Below, in pieces: positions 1-5,241 of a stretch of DNA of 5,241 nucleotides. A program made the position numbers and the translations under genes. The stretch comes from Spirochaetaceae bacterium (GTDB lineage: Bacteria > Spirochaetota > Spirochaetia > WRBN01), in assembly GCA_020024055.1 (NCBI GenBank), contig JAHHUI010000080.1:1-5241 (forward strand), read 5' to 3'. The stretch's first letter is position 1; each line of letters starts with the position of its first letter. The notes below the pieces were generated by a model. That model ran no database searches and was not told the origin of the DNA. It saw only the letters and a list, made by a program, of their open reading frames with translations.

Positions 1-1235
1 TTTTGGTCAATTGGCAATATCGCGGCACATTGAAACAGGAATTGATTAATCTGGGCTGGCCGGTGGAAGATCGTGTTCCCCTAAAATTGGGAGAACCTTT
101 GCCCATGGCATTGAATAAAGACTGGAGCCTTCGCTCCTATCAAGAAAGCGCTATGCGATCTTTTCTGGGCGACCTGGGTGCGGGAACAGGCTTTGGCGTG
201 ATTGCCCTGCCCTGCGGTTCGGGAAAAACTATCGTGGCGATGGCTGTGATGGCCACCCTGCAGACTGAGACATTGATTCTGACCGCTAATACATCTTCCA
301 GCCGGCAATGGAAAAGAGAATTATTAGAAAAAACAACTCTTCAAGAAGAACAAATTGGTGAATATTCCTCCAGCATGAAAGAAATACGAGCGGTGACCCT
401 GGCGACATATCAGATTTTGATCTGGCGTGCGAATAAAGAGGAAGAATTCCAGCACTTTGGCCTGTTTAAAAAACGTGCCTGGGGCCTGGTTATCTATGAC
501 GAGGCACATCTGCTGCCGGCGCCTGTTTTCCGTGTGACAGCCGAATTGCAGAGCATAAGACGCCTAGGGCTCACAGCAACATTGGTGCGCGAAGACGGCG
601 CAGAAAAAGATATATTCAGCCTGATTGGCCCCAAGCGATTTGATATCCCTTGGCTGGACCTGGAAAAACAGGGATTTATTGCCCAGGCCTATTGCTTTGA
701 AGTGCATATTGAACTGAGCGCAGATGATGACTTGATGTATGTCGTGGCCGAAAAAAACAAAAAGACACGCATCGCAGCCACAAATCCGCGCAAACTGGAA
801 ATCACCCAAAAAATTCTCTCTCGGTATCCGGATGAGCCGACGCTGATCATTGGGCAATATATTGATCAGCTGCATGCCTTTGCCAAAGCATTTGATGCCC
901 CCATCATCACCGGAAAAACAGCCGCAGGAGAAAGAGATCGCCTCTATGCCGCCTTCCGAGAAGGCGAGATTCGTTTGCTTATTGTTTCAAAAGTGGCTAA
1001 TTTTTCTATAGACCTGCCCGACGCCAGCGTGGCTGTGCAGATTTCAGGCAGCTTTGGAAGCCGGCAGGAAGAGGCACAGCGTCTGGGGCGCATTCTGCGG
1101 CCCAAAAATCGTCCCAGTTATTTCTACAGCCTGGTCAGCCTGATGACAGTGGAAGAAGAATTCGCCAGCCATCGGCATAAATTCCTGACAGAACAGGGCT
1201 ATCATTATCAAATTGTAAAAGAGAGTGAATTATGA
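1..1235 (+). CDS. XPB/ERCC3-family DNA repair helicase, 3' part (5' end outside window)
   Basis: An ATP-dependent 3'-5' superfamily 2 DNA helicase/translocase of the XPB (ERCC3) family; XPB proteins open DNA in nucleotide excision repair and, in eukaryotes, in transcription initiation. Counting residues from position 3, I see: a conserved lead-in with LGWPVED (17-23), a Q-motif-like LRSYQ (43-47), Walker A GSGKT (72-76) inside LPCGSGKT, motif Ia with RQWKREL (101-107), DEAH box (166-169), motif III LTAT (190-193) followed directly by the XPB-specific RED triplet (196-198), motif V with SKVANFSIDLP (329-339), and motif VI QRLGRILRPK (359-368). All helicase motifs look intact. From memory it aligns almost throughout with mycobacterial XPB (about 540 residues), so roughly 130 N-terminal residues, including the accessory domain, should lie left of the window. 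The TTG at position 3 is therefore not a credible start. It overlaps the next gene by 4 bases (ATGA), implying translational coupling. Confidence 0.95.
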   Translation, partial: LVNWQYRGTLKQELINLGWPVEDRVPLKLGEPLPMALNKDWSLRSYQESAMRSFLGDLGAGTGFGVIALPCGSGKTIVAMAVMATLQTETLILTANTSSSRQWKRELLEKTTLQEEQIGEYSSSMKEIRAVTLATYQILIWRANKEEEFQHFGLFKKRAWGLVIYDEAHLLPAPVFRVTAELQSIRRLGLTATLVREDGAEKDIFSLIGPKRFDIPWLDLEKQGFIAQAYCFEVHIELSADDDLMYVVAEKNKKTRIAATNPRKLEITQKILSRYPDEPTLIIGQYIDQLHAFAKAFDAPIITGKTAAGERDRLYAAFREGEIRLLIVSKVANFSIDLPDASVAVQISGSFGSRQEEAQRLGRILRPKNRPSYFYSLVSLMTVEEEFASHRHKFLTEQGYHYQIVKESEL

Positions 1236-3064
1236 GCGAGAGCAATGAATCCATTTTTACAGACTATCTCTTGAAACTTTCCAATAAAAACTTTGATAAT
1301 TTAGCCTATAATTATCTTGGCGGTAGCTGTGTAAATAAAAACAAACATGAATTAGCTAATAAATTGACACTTTTCCTGAAAGAAGAAAGCACTTTAGAGG
1401 CCCTGCGATGTTATCTCAGCTATGAAGATCGCCTTATACTTTCTGCCATTGCAGCCCTGAATGAAGCAAGCACCGGCCAGATCCATGAATTGATTCCCCA
1501 TCTCAGCCATTCACAGATTATCCTGAAAGGGAAAAATTTACGTGAACGCCTGCTCATTATCTGTGTGAACAGCCAGGATATTCTCAACCCCGTACTACAG
1601 GATTTTTTTGCTGCCGAAGATATTGGCCCCAATTTCCTGCTGACCGCCAATGAAGATGAAGAGGCTGATGAATTTTGGCTTGATGATGCGGTGATGATGC
1701 TCTCTTTATCTTTATTCTATCACACGCCAGAGAATTCCAAATGGGAAGTGCAATGGGAGAGCATCTTGCCGCAAGTGCCGTGCAGCCGCGGAGAAATATT
1801 GCACACAGCCTATCACAATCTGCGCCTGCTGACACGCGAGGGACACCCGGCTTTAGATAATGTTAAAAATTTCGCCCAGCTGTCTCTCATCAGCCGCGTT
1901 TCACATATTCTGGCGGCATATATCGCGCCTGACTACGAAAATTTCCCCAAAGTATTGGACGTGATCTATCATATTCTTAAACAATATCAGGGATACACAT
2001 GCTATAAAGGTATCTTTGAACGTATTTATTTCCTGCTGGAAAAGAAAATTCCCAATGTCGAACTTTCACAAAGATTTCTTGAATGCGAACTTTTACAGAT
2101 AAAAACAACGCAGACATGCACGGTGAAGCATTTACTGCCCAGCCTGGAAGATGAACCCTGCTTGATTATCGAAGGTGATCAGACAGCCATTCTCAGCTAT
2201 CAGTCGCCCTTTATTTTGCCGGTGACGCTGGCTTTCCGCCCCTTATATAGCGATGTTTTCACTCATTTCCAATTTGACAAGACTTCTTTCAATGTGGCCT
2301 TCACATGCGGCTATCCACTGGAAAGATTTTTAGAAGATATTCAAAAATACCTGAAATCGCCATGGCCACCTAATTTGCTGACCAGCATCAAAACTTTTGA
2401 GGAAAATTCAAAACGTGTGAAAGCTTATCATGGCTATTTTCTTCAGCTGGACACTGACAGTCAAAGGCGCCTGTCTTATAATCAAACTCTCGAAGAATTG
2501 GCTCTGGAAATTGCGCCAGGCATGTATTGGCTGAAAACACCCCCAGGGCCTAAGCTGAGCGCAGCATTCAAAAAAGCAGGCCTGGAACTTCCCACCTTTT
2601 ATGATGCAGAAGAAAATCATCATTATGATTTTTATCATTTAGATATTGAAAAAATCCCTGCGCCTTCTTCATTTTCCACAGAAGATAAGGCCTTGCAATC
2701 CTTGGAAAAACTCTCTGAATTGGCTAAAACTCCTGACCAGAAAATCCTTGTGCATCGGCGCGTGATTTTGCACGAAGATCAATTAAAATACCCCACGCCG
2801 TACACCACAATCACCGCGCAGGGCACAGATTTTAATCATAAAATTAATGTGATTCAACAGGCGATACAAAACGCTTTTTACCTGGAAATTACCCTTGTCA
2901 GCCAGGAAAAACAACGCACGCTGATCATCATTCCAAAGCGTATCGAACGCCACAGCAATGGGGCAAACCTGGTGGGCGTGAATTATGATACAGATCGCCC
3001 CGTAAAGCTGCATATCGAGCGCCTGCTACAAATCTCTACTGTCAAGCCTTCATTGTTGAGCTAG
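1232..3064 (+). CDS. XPB-associated protein with Helicase_C_3-like and WYL-like domains
   Basis: A 610-residue protein, probably the partner of the XPB helicase encoded just upstream; its ATG lies in the ATGA overlap with that gene's stop. Residues about 61-127 look helical and winged-helix-like (LSYEDRLILSAIAAL, then LRERLLII). Residues about 308-400 fit the pattern of the Helicase_C_3-type accessory domain that precedes the helicase core in bacterial XPB: a strand LIIEGDQTAIL (311-321), then FQFDKTSFNVAFTCG (346-360), a helix, then a PWPPNLL segment (377-383). Residues about 536-603 resemble a WYL-type domain: a helix INVIQQAIQNA, strands with the RTLIIIPKRI (562-571) pattern, and a closing LHIERLLQI (593-601). 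No nuclease or ATPase motif is visible. Actinobacteria also place a helicase-associated protein beside xpb, which supports the pairing. Codons 10-50 are AT-rich (about 28% GC). Domain calls are from pattern memory; exact function is unknown. Confidence 0.85.
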   Translation: MSESNESIFTDYLLKLSNKNFDNLAYNYLGGSCVNKNKHELANKLTLFLKEESTLEALRCYLSYEDRLILSAIAALNEASTGQIHELIPHLSHSQIILKGKNLRERLLIICVNSQDILNPVLQDFFAAEDIGPNFLLTANEDEEADEFWLDDAVMMLSLSLFYHTPENSKWEVQWESILPQVPCSRGEILHTAYHNLRLLTREGHPALDNVKNFAQLSLISRVSHILAAYIAPDYENFPKVLDVIYHILKQYQGYTCYKGIFERIYFLLEKKIPNVELSQRFLECELLQIKTTQTCTVKHLLPSLEDEPCLIIEGDQTAILSYQSPFILPVTLAFRPLYSDVFTHFQFDKTSFNVAFTCGYPLERFLEDIQKYLKSPWPPNLLTSIKTFEENSKRVKAYHGYFLQLDTDSQRRLSYNQTLEELALEIAPGMYWLKTPPGPKLSAAFKKAGLELPTFYDAEENHHYDFYHLDIEKIPAPSSFSTEDKALQSLEKLSELAKTPDQKILVHRRVILHEDQLKYPTPYTTITAQGTDFNHKINVIQQAIQNAFYLEITLVSQEKQRTLIIIPKRIERHSNGANLVGVNYDTDRPVKLHIERLLQISTVKPSLLS

Positions 3065-3633
3065 CTGACAAAAGAAAATAGATTTTTCTTCATCACTTCA
3101 TCAGCTGCCTGTTTACCCAAAAGTAGCTCGATAATCTTATGCGTGAATTCGGCGGCAGTGCCCGCGGCACAACTGGTGACAATAGAGCCATCCACCACCA
3201 CTCTCTCTTGCTTGGCATCATGCCCAACCATCTTCTCTGCCATTTCCACAAAGCCCGGATTGCATGTATAAGATCGTGTCTTTAAAAAGCCATGCTGCGC
3301 CAAAACACATGCAGGCGCCGCGCAAATCGCTCCGATAATCGCGCCCTCTTCCTGTTTCTGGCGAATAAAATCAATCACCAAATCGCTCTCGCCCAAATTG
3401 GCCGCACCAGGTATGCCCCCAGGGGCAATCACCACATCAAATTTTTCATCCATCACATCTTTCAGCTTCGCATGCGCCTTTACAGTGATATCATGTGAGC
3501 CGCTCACCATGTCCTGATTTTCAATAGAGAGTAATTTCACTTCAATACCGCTGCGATGGAAGAAATCTGCTGGAGTCAGGGCTTCCACTTCTTCAAAGCC
3601 TTCAGCTAACAAAATTGCTGCTTTTTTACTCAT
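3061..3633 (-). CDS. DJ-1/PfpI (ThiJ/YajL-like) family protein
   Basis: A 190-residue cytosolic protein of the DJ-1/PfpI superfamily, full length for the DJ-1/YajL branch. Family members have been reported as chaperones, glyoxalases or deglycases, and oxidative-stress sensors; which applies here cannot be told. Visible marks: N-terminal strand and GFEEVEAL (12-19), whose E17 aligns with the conserved DJ-1 glutamate (human E18); APGGIPGA (70-77); the nucleophile elbow GAICAAPA with Cys104 (equivalent to human Cys106); and a C-terminal VTSCAAGTAAEF (152-163) before the last helices. Two departures: the position of human His126 is Asn125 (TCNPG), and the usual TSRGPGT-like loop has Cys155 in place of Arg. 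The ATG has a near-perfect Shine-Dalgarno, AAGGAGGA, 7 bases upstream. The gene is convergent with the XPB partner, their TAG stops overlapping in CTAG, and divergent from the methyltransferase gene. Confidence 0.93.
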   Translation of the reverse strand: MSKKAAILLAEGFEEVEALTPADFFHRSGIEVKLLSIENQDMVSGSHDITVKAHAKLKDVMDEKFDVVIAPGGIPGAANLGESDLVIDFIRQKQEEGAIIGAICAAPACVLAQHGFLKTRSYTCNPGFVEMAEKMVGHDAKQERVVVDGSIVTSCAAGTAAEFTHKIIELLLGKQAADEVMKKNLFSFVS

Positions 3634-3640
3634 ACTTTCA

Positions 3641-3648
3641 TCCTCCTT
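3641..3648 (-). promoter_or_regulatory. Shine-Dalgarno of the DJ-1/PfpI gene
   Basis: Read on the minus strand, AAGGAGGA lies 7 bases before the ATG at 3633. It is a nearly complete anti-16S match, fixes the start, and predicts strong translation. Confidence 0.85.
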
Positions 3649-3686
3649 GTTTTATGCCACATTTTATAGTACCATGATCGGCAAAA

Positions 3687-3692
3687 AAGGAG
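3687..3692 (+). promoter_or_regulatory. Shine-Dalgarno selecting a TTG start
   Basis: AAGGAG lies 11 bases before the TTG at 3704, slightly long but functional spacing. An in-frame TAA at 3701-3703 immediately precedes the TTG, so the gene cannot start further upstream. The first in-frame ATG (codon 51) would remove the N-terminal cysteine motif, so TTG is the supported start. Confidence 0.7.
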
Positions 3693-3703
3693 TATATCTC
3701 TAA

Positions 3704-4594
3704 TTGCGCATTACCTGCCCTCTATGTCAAAATGAAAGTCAATTTTTTTATAATATTACTCGCAATGATGGAGTCCCTTTTCCTATCTATATTTGCTGCA
3801 CATGTGCCTTTCAATTTCGCTATCCCCTGCCCACAGAAGAAGAAACCAAGGCAATGTACGATCAGGGGTATTATGAAGGAACAAACAGCTACACCTATGA
3901 AGACGAACGCAAAGCCTTGAAATATTATGACAAAGTATGGCGCAGCCGCCTAAAAACTCTCAAGCGACATTTGGGCACACATTCTCAAAAACCTGTTTTC
4001 CTGGATGTTGGCTGCTCTTTCGGGGGCTTTGCCGAATCTGCCTATCGTCAGGGATTTCAAAGCTTTGGTGTGGAAATATCTGATTTTGCCAGAGAACAGG
4101 CCTCTCAGTTTGCCCCGCATGTGTCTGTATATAGAGACCTTTCCGAAACAGGCCTGTCCACCGCCAGCGTGGATATCATCACCATGGTGGAAGTGATTGA
4201 ACATGTGGCCGACCCCAAAACCTTAATACGCGACTTAATCGATCTGTTGAAACCAGGGGGCATTCTCATGATTCAAACCGCCAATATGGACAGCAGACAG
4301 GCCAAAGATGCTGGCAAAGATTATCATTACTATCTGCCCGGGCATTACAGTTATTTTTCCCGCAGGCATTTTATCAATCTGGCCAGGGAATTCTATCTGA
4401 GCAAAGTGAAAATTTTCCAGCCCGTCGATTTCAGTCTTGCCGCCAAGCTGGGCAAAATGCGCAAAGATTATGCACATATCAATAAAGACTATTTGCGCCG
4501 CGCCTGGAACACCGCTAAATATCATTATCAAAGCTATCTCCACTGGGGTAATCGCGCCCGCACAGCCAGCATGGTGGTGTATTTGATTAAGTAA
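3704..4594 (+). CDS. Class I SAM-dependent methyltransferase with N-terminal zinc-ribbon-like motif
   Basis: A 296-residue, probably cytosolic enzyme that transfers a methyl group from S-adenosylmethionine to an unidentified substrate. Residues 5-34 contain CPLC (5-8) and a second pair C31-x2-C34, the spacing of a zinc ribbon. The Rossmann methyltransferase core follows: motif I FLDVGCSFGGFA (99-110), the acidic ribose-binding residue E124 in FGVEIS, DIITMVEVIEHVADP (157-171) as the motif II/post-motif signature, and LLKPGGILMIQT (181-192). GHYSYFSRRHF (213-223) is the segment seen in the Methyltransf_23/11-type families. Similar zinc-ribbon methyltransferases often sit in surface polysaccharide or sugar-modification loci, but no such genes are visible here, so the substrate stays open. 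The start is TTG, set by an upstream Shine-Dalgarno and an adjacent stop. No membrane segment or signal peptide. The next gene begins 17 bases downstream, so co-transcription is possible despite the sharp composition change. Confidence 0.9.
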   Translation: MRITCPLCQNESQFFYNITRNDGVPFPIYICCTCAFQFRYPLPTEEETKAMYDQGYYEGTNSYTYEDERKALKYYDKVWRSRLKTLKRHLGTHSQKPVFLDVGCSFGGFAESAYRQGFQSFGVEISDFAREQASQFAPHVSVYRDLSETGLSTASVDIITMVEVIEHVADPKTLIRDLIDLLKPGGILMIQTANMDSRQAKDAGKDYHYYLPGHYSYFSRRHFINLAREFYLSKVKIFQPVDFSLAAKLGKMRKDYAHINKDYLRRAWNTAKYHYQSYLHWGNRARTASMVVYLIK

Positions 4595-4611
4595 AATTAG
4601 GCTTCATCAAT

Positions 4612-5241
4612 ATGATTCAAACAAAAGAAGAATTAAAAGAATTAGCTAAACAAATTTTTATACCTCATGAAAATAAGCAGGAATTACAAATTGTCTGCCC
4701 GCGAAAATATCAAAAAGATTCGAAAATTGCAGATCTTCGTCTTGATGAATCAGGGGAATTTGAAATCAAATTCTCAGGATCCATCACAAAGCTTTTTGCC
4801 CAGTCTAAACTTACAGGTAAAATATTCCCTGAAAATATCCCAACAAATTTTAAGCAATTTAAAAAACAACCATTTCTATGCCAAATTTACATTCCATTCA
4901 ATAATGAAAATCTTGACATTAAAATTATTATCATTGACAAAATTGACAAGGATGTATTTAGGCAGGAACCATTATTCATGAAATATGATTTACGTTTTAT
5001 TCTTCAACTTTCTTCAATAAGAAATAATATTACTTCGACAAATAGTTCTAAATTTCAAATTATATTTAAAGATTTCCAAAACTTCGAAAATCTTAAATTA
5101 GAGCAATTTTCACGATATCTACTTCATTGTGGTTTCCATATAATTTTTTTTATGCGATTCACTTCTGACAAACCTGTCAATATTCAATCTCTTAATTTTA
5201 AGTTTCCTAAAGATTTAAAAGACTATCGCAATAATTATGAA
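4612..5241 (+). CDS. Hypothetical protein, AT-rich, 3' end outside window
   Basis: A reading frame that starts with ATG at 4612 and stays open for 210 codons to the last base, so the gene continues to the right. At about 27% GC (hand count) such a long stop-free run is unlikely by chance, since stops should be frequent in sequence this AT-rich. The only upstream in-frame stop is TAA at 4588-4590 and there is no other nearby start; the ribosome site is weak (AGG at 4599-4601, 10 bases before the ATG). The protein starts MIQTKEELKELAKQIFIPHE, a short helix, and then alternates charged and hydrophobic stretches such as LDIKIIIIDKIDKDVF and LLHCGFHIIFFMRF, suggesting mixed alpha/beta soluble folds. 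No signal peptide, clear membrane segment or catalytic motif is seen and I recognise no family. Codon use is strongly A/T-ending, unlike the genes to its left, which hints at horizontal acquisition. Confidence 0.75.
   Translation, partial: MIQTKEELKELAKQIFIPHENKQELQIVCPRKYQKDSKIADLRLDESGEFEIKFSGSITKLFAQSKLTGKIFPENIPTNFKQFKKQPFLCQIYIPFNNENLDIKIIIIDKIDKDVFRQEPLFMKYDLRFILQLSSIRNNITSTNSSKFQIIFKDFQNFENLKLEQFSRYLLHCGFHIIFFMRFTSDKPVNIQSLNFKFPKDLKDYRNNYE

Larger units (their letters stand above)
3634..3703. promoter_or_regulatory. Divergent intergenic region with candidate -10 boxes
   Basis: Seventy bases separate two divergent genes, so promoters for both should lie here or reach into the opposing 5' ends. 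On the minus strand, TACTATAAA (3664-3672) offers overlapping -10-like hexamers about 15-20 bases before the DJ-1 ribosome site, a fitting distance. On the plus strand, TATAGT (3665-3670) overlaps the same bases and could serve the methyltransferase gene. I found no good -35 hexamer at 16-18 bases for either, and no clear operator palindrome, so the promoter calls are weak. Confidence 0.4.

Noticed and set aside
3..5. TTG as the start of the helicase gene
   Set aside because: It lies at the window edge without a ribosome site, and XPB proteins have about 130 more residues before this point; the frame is simply cut by the edge.
564..875. A 103-codon minus-strand frame inside the helicase gene
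   Set aside because: The opposite strand carries conserved helicase motifs; the antisense product has no recognisable features.
3059..3066. AGCTAGCT palindrome as a regulatory or integration site
   Set aside because: The perfect symmetry is only 8 bases and does not extend into the flanks; it is explained by the overlapping stop codons.
3070..3092. Inverted repeat AAGAAAA/TTTTCTT as a terminator for the convergent genes
   Set aside because: The stem is 7 base pairs, almost all A-T, lies inside the DJ-1 coding sequence, and is not followed by a T-tract on the plus strand.
3292..3498. A 68-codon plus-strand frame opposite the DJ-1 gene
   Set aside because: It is antisense to a well-supported conserved gene, has no ribosome site and its product looks like an unstructured shadow.
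4667..4981. A 104-codon plus-strand frame starting at 4667
   Set aside because: It lies wholly within the longer frame opened by the ATG at 4612, in another phase, and its product is low-complexity and typical of a shadow frame.

Overview
The window reads as an ordinary bacterial chromosomal segment at roughly 45-50% GC (sampled by hand), followed by an AT-rich gene (about 27% GC) at the right edge. Five genes can be supported. Three are complete and one is cut by each window edge. No RNA gene, CRISPR array, insertion sequence or convincing intrinsic terminator was seen.

Positions 1-3064 (+) hold a two-gene unit. The first gene is the 3' part of an XPB/ERCC3-type superfamily 2 DNA helicase that closely resembles the mycobacterial and spirochaetal type. 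The second is a 610-residue protein joined to it by a 4-base ATGA overlap. Its middle region resembles the accessory domain found at the N-terminus of bacterial XPB (Helicase_C_3 type), and its C-terminus looks like a WYL-type domain. The overlap and the shared domain suggest a helicase and a dedicated partner acting together in DNA repair or remodelling. This is inference; the partner has no recognisable catalytic motif.

Positions 3061-3633 (-) encode a DJ-1/PfpI-family protein with an intact nucleophilic cysteine. It is convergent with the helicase partner, and the two stop codons share the palindrome CTAG. A 70-base divergent intergenic region separates it from a methyltransferase gene at 3704-4594 (+). 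That gene starts with TTG and has an N-terminal cysteine pair arrangement like a zinc ribbon, followed by a class I SAM-dependent methyltransferase domain.

From 4612 to the window end an AT-rich reading frame stays open for 210 codons and matches no family I recognise. Its composition suggests recent acquisition or the start of an accessory region.

Organism: a bacterium that carries XPB. Bacterial XPB is patchily distributed (actinobacteria, spirochaetes and some others). The moderate GC argues against a typical actinobacterium, so a spirochaete is a reasonable but weak guess.
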